From assembly GCA_032768795.1 (NCBI GenBank), contig CP136491.1, forward strand, positions 1,798,001 through 1,862,000: DNA of 64,000 bases, given 5' to 3'. Every line of letters begins with the position of its first letter. The first letter of the stretch is position 1. The notes beneath the pieces are model-generated. The model saw nothing but the letters and a program-made list of their open reading frames with translations. It was not told where the DNA came from and did no database searches. Both the position numbers and the translations under genes were made by a program. This document shows positions 11,301-21,196 of the stretch, piece by piece. This stretch comes from Tremella fuciformis. Taxonomy: Eukaryota > Basidiomycota > Tremellomycetes > Tremellales > Tremellaceae.

Positions 11301-12884
11301 ATCCGCGTCCCTCGGTCCGGTCGAGATTCTCCCGTTGCACGCCAATCTCACTTCGGCTGAACAGCGTCGCGTGTTTCTGCCGACCAAGCCGAAGAGGAAG
11401 ATTGTCGTGTCCACCAACGTCGCCGAGACGTCCGTTACTATCCCGGACGTTGTATACGTTGTGGACGGCGGCAGGGTCAAGGAGACGCAATATGACGCGT
11501 CGTCAGGCATGCAAAAGCTCGTCGAGACTTGGACCAGCAGAGCATCGGGCCGACAGCGGCGAGGTCGTGCGGGCCGGACACAGCCTGGTCAGTGCTACAA
11601 GCTGTATACGAGGCGACAGGAGGCCAACTCGATGCCGCGCTTTGGAGTGCCGGAGATGCTGCGGACGCCACTGGAAAGTCTGTTCTTGCAGGTCAAGGCG
11701 ATGGACGAGTCAGTAGATGTGCACGCATTCCTCGCGTAAGTCAACCCCACACGGCCATATGGCTAGAAGGAGGGCTGACTCGGCAGGAAAGCTATCGACC
11801 CACCTAAGTTGGATGCGCTGGAGTCTGCTTGGCAGACTTTGTTGGACCTGGGTGCCGTGGCATCGTCTTCGCCCTCCGCGCCACTTACGGCACTGGGACG
11901 ACACATGTCTTCAATCCCTGTCGACCTGCGTCTAGCGAAGATGCTGGTGCTTGGCGTGATATTCCGCTGCCTGGACCCCATCCTCACCATCGCTGCCTTG
12001 CTCTCTTCGAAGCCCTTGTTCACCTCGCCCATCGAGAAGCGCGACGAGTCTCGAGCCGCCCGACTGGCATTTTCTTCGGGTCGGTCCGACCTTCTTACGG
12101 ATGTCAAAGCGTACAACGCGGTTGTAGCGCTCAAAGGCGCAGCCCAGCGGAACTTCTGCGAAGACAAGTTCATTAGTGCATCCTGCGTACGGGACATCAC
12201 GACCTTGCGACAGGAGTTCCTCGGTGCGCTGCAGGGAATAGGCTTCATCCAGCGGCAGCGGGAACAGGTAGAGCGGTACAGTCTGAACAAAGATCTGGAC
12301 GGGCTGGTCAAAGGCGTTGTGGTCGGCGGCCTCTATCCTCGTGTAGCGCGCATCAGCCTCCCCGGCAAGATGTTTGAGCGCGTTCAGCAGGGCGCGGTCC
12401 TCAAAGCGCACGAGGCGAAAGAGGTCAAGCTGTTCGACGATACGGGCCGGGTCTTCCTGCATCCGACATCCGTACTGTTCGATGAGGCGGGTTTCAAGCC
12501 GGGCTTCGTGGCGTACTTTGCGAAGGCAGAGACGAGCAAGGTGTTCTTGCGAGACGCCACCGAGGTAGGTCACGCATCGTCAGACTACCTATCGTGCGGC
12601 TTGGCTGACTTCAGGTCCCGTTGTACTCGCTCTTGCTGTTCGGCGGTCCTCTCACCATCAACCACTTTATCGGCGGCGTCATGGTCGGCAAGGGGGAACG
12701 GAATATCAAGCTACGCGCTCAGACGCGGATTGGGGTCCTGTGCAGCCAGCTGAGGAGGCTGTTGGACGCCCAGCTCATGGAAGCCATCGAGAGTCCCGAT
12801 GCGCTGGACAGTACTTTGGCCGGGGGCGGAGGGGTGACGGGGGCGATGATGGCGCTGTTGGCTAGGGACGGGCTGACACAATGA
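8400..12884 (+). CDS. Large DEAH-box RNA helicase (DHX57/YLR419W-like, UBA-RWD-helicase)
   Basis: Exons 8400-8603, 8708-9229, 9274-11735, 11787-12564 and 12615-12884 encode 1411 residues. The introns are 104, 44, 51, 50 nt. Order: a basic/Pro-rich N-terminus; a conserved motif KCQKVGWERPLVE with RLTPHP and AKHWAATYAMFRF, as in YLR419W/DHX29/DHX57; a UBA-like helix set near residue 280 (LGFRPSHITSAL); an RWD domain at ~475-550; then the DExH core with GETGCGKTTQ (~651), DEAH (~757), SAT (~788) and QRRGRAGRTQPGQCY (motif VI). HA2, ratchet and OB-fold (C-terminal FGGPLTINHFIGGVMVG) complete it. It belongs to the DEAH/RHA processive 3'-5' helicases, and a role in translation or RNA decay is likely by homology. 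The cellular substrate is unknown. Confidence 0.93.
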
Positions 12885-13029
12885 GGGCAACGGTGTCAAA
12901 GCATACCAGGAACATCTCATGGCATTCTACATTGCATTGCATTGCATTCTTTCGAATCATGCCTCATCTGACCTGGCCTGCAGAATAAATCCCCGTCGCT
13001 GCCTATTGAAGAGAAAGTCCAAGAGCGGA

Positions 13030-14036
13030 TTATATCGCCAGAAGAAATGGCAATGAGAGGCCGAGCCATATCGGCCAGCTGAATGACAGAGGTTGTATGG
13101 CTCGCAGGTGTCCCGCACCCGAGTCCAGCACCTGTCTGTCAGTCATTGCTACGTACTGTACAAAGCCCGTGAGTGCGCTCACATAGCCAAACACGATCGC
13201 TTGTGCGGGATCTCGTGTCCGGGGTGTGGCGGCAAAGTTGACGCCTGTATCGGTGGCGCTGGCCACAGTAGGCAGCGTCGCCGGGGCCGTAGAGGTACTG
13301 CTCGACGTGGACGTCTGCGACGCCCCACTGGTTTGGGGATCAGAGGGAGATCCGGAACTCGTGCTTGACCCGGGCGTCCCGCTGGACAGGGGCGAAGAGG
13401 CAGAGCTCTGGTCTGTGCTCGATAGCATCGACGACCCCGCACTCGTGGTCACGGAAGACCCACTCGTGGAATCTGTACTAGTCCCCGCACTCGTGCTGGG
13501 CGTGTTGGCTGCAGTACTCGTAGAAGTTGTGGCGGCATTGGCGGTAGTCGTGCCGGCCGTAGACTTGCCCGCTGTTGTGGTGGAGGCCGAGTGCTTGAAT
13601 AGCGTCATGTACCCGTACCCGCCACACGGCTGTCCCGACGCGCCTCCGCAGGCGTAGTCGCACTCGTCATCGCTGGCGAGGGTGAAGAGGGTGTACGAGT
13701 TGCCACAGAAACACTGCGTGCCCATTTCTTCCGGTCAGCTTTACCCTGTGCGGAGGGGGAGGACGTACCGATACCAGCGTAAGTGAAGGACCATTGGGAG
13801 CAGTACTCGATACATAGGTTGTCTGTCATGTCTGACCTCCCGTAGACTGCGGTCAGCCTTCCGTGTTCCCCGTCGAAGGCGCGAGGCGGGAACGTACATG
13901 TGGTGTTCATTCCGCGGCGCCCGTTGCCCTCGTCCATGCATCCTGCATATGACCAGCCGGATGGCAGAGACGGTACGGAGGTCGCTGCTGCAAATGCTGA
14001 AAGGACGGCGACGGTCCACAATGCTCGACGCTGCAT
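13030..14036 (-). CDS. WSC-domain, Ser/Thr-rich cell-surface protein (probably GPI-anchored)
   Basis: Exons on the minus strand 14036-13898, 13846-13769 and 13727-13030 encode 304 residues. The first intron (51 nt) keeps frame, so its splicing is not forced. A signal peptide (MQRRALWTVAVLSAFAAATS) is followed by one WSC domain: GWSYAGCMDEG, NLCIEYCSQWSFTYAGI, GTQCFCGNSYTLF, and DECDYACGGASGQPCGGYG with paired cysteines. A ~110-residue Ser/Thr-rich, presumably O-mannosylated stalk follows. The protein ends in a hydrophobic segment (WPIWLGLSLPFLLAI) with no cytoplasmic tail, which is typical of a GPI signal and unlike the Wsc1-3 sensors. WSC domains bind glucans or other polysaccharides (family knowledge). 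A role in cell-wall attachment is likely. Confidence 0.87.
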
Positions 14037-14561
14037 CGTGCAGCGGCGCACATATACTCCTGGGAAACTGCAAGGTTCAGATGGCCCAGTAAGTCCACGA
14101 CATGAACTGGAATCTCAATCGATTGAATGGCGATGGATGGCAGGTGTGAGGAAGAGAGTTCAAGGAGTGACATGAGCGTGAGAGTCGGTTGGCAGAGACG
14201 GCTTGGCAGCTGCCCGAGCAGCCGTCCCAAAGTATGGCGCTTGAGTGCAAAAGGACCTTTGATGCCCGTGAGTCCCATCCGTCAAAGGCGATCCGGATGT
14301 GGTTGCGTGTCAAAGCGTGAGAGGTGGATGGACATGGGGACCACGTAGATGGACACCTTTGTCAGATGCGTGAGAAGTCAATACACGAGTGCCAGAAGTG
14401 CGGACCCTTTGAAAGTCTGACGTAGGTTTGTGAGTCAATAGGCGTAAATCCTCCCGCTGTCGCTGTCACTCGTACAGCTGCCAAGATGCCTGCCCTCGGT
14501 CAACATCAGCCAAAGCATCGCTCGCTCCCGACCTCGACTCTCGGTACAAGGAGAGATGCAA
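14037..14561. other. Intergenic region left of the MULE insertion
   Basis: This is the promoter side of the WSC gene up to the transposon target site. The open frames here are short and not protein-like. No repeat shared with the transposon was seen. Confidence 0.4.
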
Positions 14562-14569
14562 CAGAACAA
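14562..14569. repeat. Target-site duplication, left copy (CAGAACAA)
   Basis: The 8 bp immediately outside the left terminal inverted repeat are identical to the 8 bp immediately outside the right one (18772-18779). 8-11 bp duplications are characteristic of Mutator-like elements. The match is exact, so the insertion is fairly recent. Confidence 0.9.
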
Positions 14570-14669
14570 GGGTCCCAATGGACGCACCCCTCGCGTTCTT
14601 TACCCGCACCCAAAATTTTATTAGGCGCCTCAAATAGGTCCCGAGATCGTATATCATGCATGCCTAAAT
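14570..14669. repeat. MULE left terminal inverted repeat
   Basis: It pairs with the reverse complement of 18671-18771. The outermost ~42 nt match with two mismatches. The inner part is more diverged but ends in a shared catgcatgcctaaat. Long (~100 bp) TIRs are a MULE hallmark. Confidence 0.88.
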
Positions 14670-14778
14670 CTGCCCCACAACCTCGGCCTCACTGCTCTCA
14701 TCATCACTTGGGTCGGTGTCTCTGTTCTCCAGCCTGCGACTCGGTCAGCATGAATGCTACGGCATTGAGGAGCTGTAC

Positions 14779-17011
14779 TCACACCCAATAGCCTGTCGCC
14801 TGCAAGACTCTCGAGCCAGAACGCCGGGAACGGCCTGTGGCTCGAGAATTTGATGTCCCGACGTCGTTGCTCTCCAGGGCTTGATTGGCGAGCACAGGGC
14901 ACCTGTTGCGGAAGTGGCCGACGTTTCGGCACACGCCGCATCGTCGAGGGCGTCTCTGATCACCAGCGGCGGCCTCGACAACCTCGAATCCCGAAGGATC
15001 GCGCTGGGTCGTGGCCTGTCGGCCTGTAGCCGGTCTTAGGACCTCGTCGCCGTCGTCGACAATCTCCGTAGACACATGTAAGTTGCTGCTGCCTACAGGA
15101 CGGCCTCGAACGCGCACAACAAGCGGGTTGCGGATCCCGTCGAAGTCAAAAGTCCCAGGTAGACTTGAAGAGGCGGCAACCGCCGCCTCTGCATCCAAGA
15201 GGTCAAGGGGGGCCTCGGACGGGTCGTACATGAACCTAGCGAGTCCCTGCTCGGTCTCCAAGCGCCAGGCATGCGAGAACATGGCCACTGTGACCGGTCC
15301 TTGCTCTTGAATAAGCCTTGCGAGCTTGTGGTGGCAGGGGATCCCATAAACGGCCTCAAAGACACCGCGGCAGGGTGTCGGACAGTCGAGGGTATCCTCA
15401 ACGCCGTCTTCGTCGTGTAGGACGCTGATTTCTGCAGGGTCTCCAACTCTGGCCACTGCTTTAGCGATCCGCCACTGTCCGATGGCCCGCTTGAGAGCAA
15501 AACTCGAGATTTGACAGGAAGTCTGTGTCGGTCAGCCAGCCTCAAAGGGGGTGTGCACAGACCGCCTGGTCTCTTCTCTGACACCCCGGTTCAAAATTTG
15601 CTCTCACCAGCTGGAAAATGATCGGCAGCCTTGTCAAGGCCCTGCCAGTCTCTTCCGCCATCCTCTGGAGGATAGCTGACTGCTGCAGAGTGAGATAGGC
15701 CTTGAGACGGCCGACCAAACGGCAAATGTCAGAGGTCGACTTCTTCAGGAAGCCTTTAATGACTTTATGAGCGCCCTCGCATCTCGAGCTGTCTCGCTGC
15801 CCGAGGTGCCTCGAGGCGTTGGTAAAGGCCTCAACAAAGTAGTCCTTATACTCGGTGAGCCCGAACGCATAGGCATAAGCCCGGCGGAACCGTGGCTGAC
15901 CTGCATAAAGTCTCGAGAATTCGGTGAGACCAAACTCATAGGCCGATTCGGTCGGGGCCCAGGCAATGAGCCTTTTCCAGTCGTTCAGGAAGGTGTCGAA
16001 CTGTTCCTTCGTGAGCCCCGAACGCCCATTCGTGACGATGTTCTTCCATAAATGCCAGAGACAGAGCATCTGCTTTACCTCCGGGAAGACGGCGGCGACG
16101 GCCGCCACGAGCGTCATGTCGCGATCCGTGATGATGACTTGGGTCTCTAGGCGCCCCATGACACGCAGGAAGGCGTGCAGCGCGCCCTCATACCATTGTC
16201 GAGTCTCGGCCATGAGGACGATCGTGCAGGAGGTGAACGTCTGGTTGGTTGATGTCATTCCGACGATATGAAGCAGCGGCAGGCGATAGCGGTTCGTCTT
16301 ATAGGTACAGTCCATCGTCAAGACGGTCGGGAACCGCCTGGTCAGGGCCACCGCGGTCTTGTTCGAGATCAGGACACCTAGCAGCCGGCCTCGGGCGTCT
16401 AGCCAAGCCTCATAGACGATGTCGGGATCATCGGCTAGTTGTGCGAGCGACGCCTCTGACTCGGTGTGGCCCAGGCGTTGTCGCTTGTTCCAGGCCGCTC
16501 GGGCATTGTAGATGTCCGTCGCGGTCAGTCTGATGGTCGGATAGGCCACACGAAAGAGCTCCCGAATGTCCTGTGTCGACATGTCGACCTTGAAGCAGTC
16601 CTGCAGGCGACATTGGCCTAAAATGTCGAGTTTTTGATATTCCGGGAAGGCTGACTCGACGGACGCACGATGGTTATGCGTGTTCACGATGTCATCGATG
16701 ACATACAGCGCTGCGCCGCTCTCCAGGTCAAGTCTGCAAACTTCCACGCCCCACGGACACCCGCATTTATGCGAAAGACGGACTCGCACTCGGATGGACG
16801 GATGCTGCGATCGGACGATGACAGCCTTGCTGTTCTTCCCAGATGGATTGTAGGTGCCGGAGCGCTTACACACGTATTGGTAGATCCCTCGAGCGGGCCA
16901 TGAGCGCCCTGTGACGATGGCAAAGCCTTTAGGACGGGCAAACTCATCGAGGTACTCGTCGGCGACATTGGTATGAATGTGGCAATGTGGCACCGTGGCT
17001 CGGACCATCAT
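14779..17011 (-). CDS. MULE-family transposase with SWIM and CCHC zinc fingers
   Basis: Exons 17011-15608 and 15522-14779 (85-nt intron) encode 715 residues. The N-terminus is a FAR1/WRKY-GCM1-like zinc-binding region (CKRSGTYNP, HKCGCPWGVEV, HNHRAS). The MULE catalytic domain carries D234 (LTMDCTYKTNRYRLP), D296 (VIITDRDM) and E412 (SSRCEGAHKVIKG), with the CLWHLWKNI C/H motif between the second D and the E. After the intron come a SWIM-type finger (CPTPCRGVFEAVYGIPCHH) and a CCHC knuckle (CGVCRNVGHFRNRCP) near the C-terminus. These hallmarks of MULE transposases are all present, so the enzyme is probably active. It lies inside its own TIRs and diverges from the Tc1-type gene by 58 bp. Confidence 0.93.
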
Positions 17012-17069
17012 TCAACTGTTTCATCCCCTATGAGCCGGACAAACATTGCTCTAGCTCTTTCAATTTTTC
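17012..17069. promoter_or_regulatory. 58-bp bidirectional gap between two transposase start codons
   Basis: Only 58 bp separate the ATG of the MULE transposase (minus) from the ATG of the Tc1-type transposase (plus). No TATA box is visible. If both genes are transcribed as modelled, each promoter must overlap the coding region of the other gene or be shared. The Tc1-type start may instead be a few codons further in (an in-frame ATG lies at codon 6). Confidence 0.4.
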
Positions 17070-18119
17070 ATGCATTGCCTCAATATGAAGGATCTGAGTG
17101 GTGACGTCCGCGGTCAGATCACTGGCATGCAGAAAGCTGGGTGTTCTCAAGTCGAAATCGCCAGAAAACTTGACATCCCTTCAGGCTCTGTGGCCACCAC
17201 CCTGCGACGTTTGAAAGCGACCGGTTCCACCGATTCACGCCCGCGGGGCAAACGACCTCTGAAGCTCGATAAGCATGCACGTCGACGAGTGCTCAGTGAC
17301 ATTGAAATGAACCCTCAGCAGTCTTGGGACGATCTTGGGCAGAGAGAAGGAGTCAGTGGGAAAACCGTGGCAAGAGCAGCCCATACCGAAGGCCTTCACA
17401 AGAGGAAAGCGAGGGCCAAGCCATTCTTGAAGCCAGAGCACATGGCCAAGCGACTTAGGTGGGCGTCTGAAGCAGTGGGACGCAACTGGGGGGATGTGAT
17501 CTTCACGGATGAGGTGATCTTTGAGAAAGGGGAGAAGATTGGAGCGACCTGGACAATCCGGCGTGCTGGCGAAGAATTTATGATCAAACACCTGATCCCA
17601 ACATTCAAGCAGGACCGGGAGACCCTCATGGTGTGGGGGGCGGTTGCGATTGGCCACAAATGGCCTCTACTTCGACTCACGCCTTACAATGTCAATTCAG
17701 AGGATCCTGCCAAAAAGATCGACCGCTTTGCCTATGTCAATCATGTTCTGGAAGAGCGCCTGGCGGGGTATTGCTCAGAGCTGAGGAGAGAAGGGATCAT
17801 GGGCGTCATGACACTGGAAGATGGGGCCGGTCCGCACCGATCCCATCTTGCAAAACAAGCAAGAGAAGAACTGCACATCAGACAACTGTTCCATCCCCCC
17901 AACTCGCCAGACCTAAACGCCATCGAACCGCTCTGGGGCATCGTGAAACGCCGCGTATCGAAGCTTCGGCCTGTTGCCTCGACTCTCGACAAGCTTTGGG
18001 AACAGATAGAGATGGTTTGGGGCGAGCTAGATCAAGGGACAATTGATAGGGTACTTGGGGGGATGGAGGAGAGGAGGAAAGCTGTCGTTGCAGCTAAAGG
18101 CGGACACACGCGATTCTAG
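17070..18119 (+). CDS. Tc1/mariner (IS630-like) DD34E transposase
   Basis: A single exon of 349 residues. It has an N-terminal double helix-turn-helix (GCSQVEIARKLDIPSGSVAT, then SWDDLGQREGVSGKTVARA) and a basic GRPR-like hook (DSRPRGKRPLK). The catalytic core carries D147 (VIFTDEVIFEKG), D251 (LEDGAGPHRSHL) and E286 (NSPDLNAIEPLWG), with 34 residues between the last two, so it is DD34E. All motifs look intact. It lies within the MULE TIRs. I found no TA-flanked short inverted repeats of its own next to it, so it could be a passenger or a nested insertion that lost its ends. Confidence 0.92.
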   Translation: MHCLNMKDLSGDVRGQITGMQKAGCSQVEIARKLDIPSGSVATTLRRLKATGSTDSRPRGKRPLKLDKHARRRVLSDIEMNPQQSWDDLGQREGVSGKTVARAAHTEGLHKRKARAKPFLKPEHMAKRLRWASEAVGRNWGDVIFTDEVIFEKGEKIGATWTIRRAGEEFMIKHLIPTFKQDRETLMVWGAVAIGHKWPLLRLTPYNVNSEDPAKKIDRFAYVNHVLEERLAGYCSELRREGIMGVMTLEDGAGPHRSHLAKQAREELHIRQLFHPPNSPDLNAIEPLWGIVKRRVSKLRPVASTLDKLWEQIEMVWGELDQGTIDRVLGGMEERRKAVVAAKGGHTRF

Positions 18120-18246
18120 CTCAGGTATGCAATTATCACACCCCAATGCATGACCGTACAAAGTCTCATGAGCCTAGCTCATGTATTGCATGCATAACAA
18201 GCGATAATAGACAGAAGAAGATGGGTGAGCAAGAGCGCCGGAAGGG

Positions 18247-18278
18247 TGCCACATTCATACCAATGTCGCCGACGAGTA
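18247..18278. repeat. 32-bp inverted copy of the MULE transposase 5' coding end
   Basis: These 32 bp are the exact reverse complement of 16953-16984, which encodes residues ~10-20 of the MULE transposase (HIHTNVADEY region). The two copies bracket the Tc1-type gene in opposite orientation. Confidence 0.85.
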
Positions 18279-18473
18279 GGTCTTGACGTCCCGAAGGGAC
18301 CCAAAATACCGCGTCGTCGCGAGAGCCTCTGGAGGCTCATGAACCAAGCACTGATAGTCTGTGACGGTGTTATCTTCAAGCCTGGCAAGCACAGACCTGG
18401 TTACAGCGTTCCGCATGGCAATTTGGGCCGGCTGGAGGGGTGGCAGCCCCTCAGCCGTGCTGGTGATGTCCAT
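18255..18473 (-). CDS. Possible passenger ORF inside the MULE (72 residues)
   Basis: An ATG-started open frame on the minus strand with a plausible-looking sequence (LPPLQPAQIAMRNAVTRSVL, then ARLEDNTVTDYQCLVHEPPE). No family is recognised. An overlapping plus-strand frame is also open, so this may be chance. Upstream, the frame closes at a TGA about 75 bp before the ATG unless an intron is present. Confidence 0.2.
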   Translation of the reverse strand: MDITSTAEGLPPLQPAQIAMRNAVTRSVLARLEDNTVTDYQCLVHEPPEALATTRYFGSLRDVKTYSSATLV

Positions 18474-18670
18474 TGCGAGGCCTTGATGTTGGCGACACCT
18501 AGCAAGTTCCAGACCGGATCAAACGCTTGTCCAAAGTGATGAGGTGGTTGAGGAGGTTCAGGAGAGTGTCAGGAAGGCGTTGATCAGTACTTAACAGGCG
18601 TGAGACGGCGGAGACGGCGATACGCAGATGTGACGATTTAAAGGGAGAGTGAGTGACGCGCTGAGAAGGT

Positions 18671-18771
18671 ATTTAGGCATGCATAACAACGCGATTTCGG
18701 GAGCTTTCATGCACGCCTAACTTTACCCTGGGTGCGGTTAAAGAACGCGACGGGTGCGTCCATTGGGACCC
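18671..18771. repeat. MULE right terminal inverted repeat
   Basis: Reverse complement of the left TIR (14570-14669), ending GGGACCC at the target duplication. A shorter variant of its inner segment (gcatgcataacaa.gcgat) occurs again at about 18191-18209 in the same orientation. Confidence 0.88.
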
Positions 18772-18779
18772 CAGAACAA
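18772..18779. repeat. Target-site duplication, right copy (CAGAACAA)
   Basis: Exact copy of 14562-14569, directly abutting the right TIR. Confidence 0.9.
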
Positions 18780-19021
18780 TGCCACAGATGGTCGGCCGAT
18801 ACGGCGGTCGAAGGAGGTGCCACACGGTGATATCGCCGACCAAGTCCGATGAACGGAGGTCGCCGCCCTCGGTCATCTCTCATCATCCACTCGATCGCCA
18901 CTTTTAACACGAATATCCACTCGGCACCACTCAAGCCTACGCTGACCCATTCATTGACTTTTGACATCTGCTCTCTTCCTCTCACATTCGACGTACCAAG
19001 CACGACCTGAAAACGAGCACG

Positions 19022-19839
19022 ATGATGATGCGCCAAGCTGTCCGCGCCACCACCTCCCTCGCCTCGACATCGTTCGCCCGCCCCGTCGTTGCGCGAGCTG
19101 CGGTTCGGCCGATCCTTGCCCAAGGCCAGAAGAGGGGATACCACGAGAAGGTCATTGACCACTACGAGAATCCGCGCAATGTGAGTGTTGTCTCGGCCCC
19201 TACCGTGCATCGTATTCTCTGTGGAGCCCGATGTGTTTGGATCGGGGCCTCGCTCGTCAGAGTAGATAATCCGTCCTCGGATTCGCACGAGGGGATTGCT
19301 CGGTCATCGTACCCGAGTGCAGCCGAAAGAGACGAACACGCATACTGACGGCAGGTCGGCAACATGAACAAGCTAGACCACGATGTTGGCACCGGTCTCG
19401 TCGGCGCACCGGCATGCGGAGAGTGCGCCCTCAACTTCGGAATCTCGCACCGGTGCTGACTCACAGTGTCATGAAGCTGCAGATCCGAGTAGGCGAGGAC
19501 GGCATCATCTCCGATGTCAAGTTCAAGACGTTTGGCTGCGGATCCGCGATCGCTTCCTCATCATACATGACCGAGCGCGTCAAGGGCATGACCCTCGAGC
19601 AGGCCGGCCAGGTCAAGAACACCGAGATCGCCAAGGAGCTTTGTCTCCCACCTGTCAAGCGTGAGTTCCTCACCTGCTACCTTTGGCTAGTCTGACTCCT
19701 AGTGCATTGCTCCCTTCTCGCCGAAGACGCCATCAAGTCTGCCATCAAGGACTACCAGACCAAGCGCACCCAGCGCCAGGGCCTCGCCGCCGCCGCCGCG
19801 GCACCTTCCGCCCCCCAGCCCTCGGCCACCATGGCTTAG
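19022..19839 (+). CDS. ISU1: Mitochondrial iron-sulfur cluster scaffold ISCU
   Basis: Exons 19022-19180, 19355-19422, 19467-19660 and 19703-19839 encode 185 residues; the introns are 174, 44, 42 nt. An Arg-rich presequence (MMMRQAVRATTSLASTSFAR) leads to YHEKVIDHYENPRNVGNM. The three cluster-ligand cysteines are C74 (PACGD), C100 (FGCGSAIASSS) and C143 (LHCS), with D76 next to the first. LPPVK at 136-140 is the Hsp70 (Ssq1/HscA) recognition motif. Isu1 receives sulfide from Nfs1 and iron/frataxin input, and assembles 2Fe-2S clusters in the matrix. The C-terminus has a short Ala-rich extension. The first intron is four times longer than the others. The MULE insertion ends about 240 bp upstream. 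Confidence 0.97.
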
Positions 19840-20101
19840 CCGATTGATGTGTGATCTAACGGAGAAGAGAGTTGTATGAACGCTCTGGCCGGAAGGACCG
19901 TGTCGAGCAGGGTAGCACGTGATTTGACGAGCTAGCAAAGCAGTGTTCGAGTACGAGTCGACCGATTCACATGTATGATGCAAGCCGAGCACATCATCTG
20001 TCATTTCCGAGCTGAACGGACATGTTGCGAAATTGATATCCCGATCTTACGCCGACTGATACGCTCACTGGAGGTCTAGGAAAAGCGCAGGCGAGTTCTC
20101 G

Positions 20102-20108
20102 TATTTAA
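20102..20108 (+). promoter_or_regulatory. TATA-like box of island gene A
   Basis: tatttaa lies ~33 bp before the A start codon, closer than in the other island genes. The true A start may therefore be further downstream, or this may not be its TATA. Confidence 0.3.
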
Positions 20109-20140
20109 CCTGTTATCGAACTCATGCCGGACTCGGCCTG

Positions 20141-20908
20141 ATGGACACTCCACTGAGCCGCGCCAACTCATATTGCTCCGTCTCTGCCGAGACCGAAGAC
20201 GAGACGATACTCAGCGTTCTCAAAGAGTACACGGAGATCATCGACAACGCGATCCAGATCCGTGATGCCGCAAGGGTCTGGCTGAAGAGGAACAAGTACG
20301 AGTGGGACAAAGGCACGTACCGGGCCAGGTTGCATGACTACTACAGGAATGGGTACATCGCCGCCACATATATCAGCAAGGCCCACAAGACTCATGCGCT
20401 TCTCAGGGGACACTCGCGACTATTGAGGGTTACAGAGCAGAACTACATGTATTTGCCCGAGTGTCTGGATGGGTCGGCCTCAGGAGAGGAAGAGCGCTTT
20501 GACATCCCTCCAAACGATGATCAGTCTTATGCTGAGAGCAAGCCCCAAGTTGAGAAGATACCTCCAGCTACGTACGATTCGTACCATGACGGTGAGCATG
20601 GTTGGGAGTATACTGGATGGCTTCTGGGCCCGAGGGCAGACCAATCGGGGATCGAAGCGCAGACACGGGAGCCATCGTATTATTATCATTATTATTATGA
20701 GTCCTCTTGTCATGAGTCGCTGGGCTTGAACTCGTCATACTATGAGGTGCCTTCTCAGAGCGATGTCGGGCATGCACACTGTACGATCCTGTACTGTACA
20801 TTCCAATCAGTTCGTCGAGCCCTTGACGTGACCGTCCTGAGGTGCAGGGATGCTCGCCGGGTGCTCATTTGGGCAGTATTGTTCCGCCGAGGAGGGATAC
20901 AGCGGTGA
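20141..20908 (+). CDS. Island gene A: small helical protein, unrecognised
   Basis: A single-exon frame of 255 residues. No known domain. Residues ~25-95 are a predicted helical segment rich in charged and aromatic residues (VLKEYTEIIDNAIQIRDAAR, then WDKGTYRARLHDYYRNGYIA). That segment matches the layout of the other island proteins: a Y-x-x-A-x-x-x-R-D-A-A-like first helix followed by an Arg/Ala helix. The middle is acidic and disordered, with a Tyr run (SYYYHYYYESS) encoded by a TAT-type microsatellite at 20678-20699. The last ~45 residues are basic and may be read-through beyond a missed intron. First of seven same-strand intronless ORFs between ISU1 and YME2. Confidence 0.5.
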   Translation: MDTPLSRANSYCSVSAETEDETILSVLKEYTEIIDNAIQIRDAARVWLKRNKYEWDKGTYRARLHDYYRNGYIAATYISKAHKTHALLRGHSRLLRVTEQNYMYLPECLDGSASGEEERFDIPPNDDQSYAESKPQVEKIPPATYDSYHDGEHGWEYTGWLLGPRADQSGIEAQTREPSYYYHYYYESSCHESLGLNSSYYEVPSQSDVGHAHCTILYCTFQSVRRALDVTVLRCRDARRVLIWAVLFRRGGIQR

Positions 20909-21196
20909 AACGGTTCTTTCTCTCCCTCAACATCACCGCGCAAGACCCCTTCGCAGCAAGGATCGGTTTCGGATGAGCGTATATTGAGCCGGGGTGAAAC
21001 ATGTCTGGAGGGCACCCCAGTTGAGCTATAGGAGGGGCGAGCGTCAAAGGATACGGTGTGGACATGTCAGATCGAGCAGGGTTACATGTTGGCACGCCAT
21101 CTGCCACCGAGGCATACAAAAGGGGTACGATGTCCGTGATAGGGCGTCAACTCCCACTGACAAATGCCACTCTCTCAGAAGTTGTCCAACGACACG

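Larger units (their letters stand above)
14570..18771. mobile_element. Complete Mutator-like (MULE) DNA transposon, 4.2 kb, with two transposase genes
   Basis: The element is delimited by ~100-bp terminal inverted repeats starting GGGTCCCAATGGACGCACCC and by an exact 8-bp target duplication. It holds a MULE transposase on the minus strand (14779-17011) and a Tc1/mariner-type DDE transposase on the plus strand (17070-18119), whose start codons are 58 bp apart. About 550 bp with small open frames lies between the Tc1-type gene and the right TIR. Both transposase genes look intact (full catalytic triads, no premature stop). It inserted about 240 bp upstream of the ISU1 start codon, in its presumed promoter. 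MULE transposition is cut-and-paste with 8-11 bp staggered cuts (established). Confidence 0.9.

Noticed and set aside
13030..13725. Second WSC gene
   Set aside because: The long minus-strand frame is the third exon of the single WSC gene.
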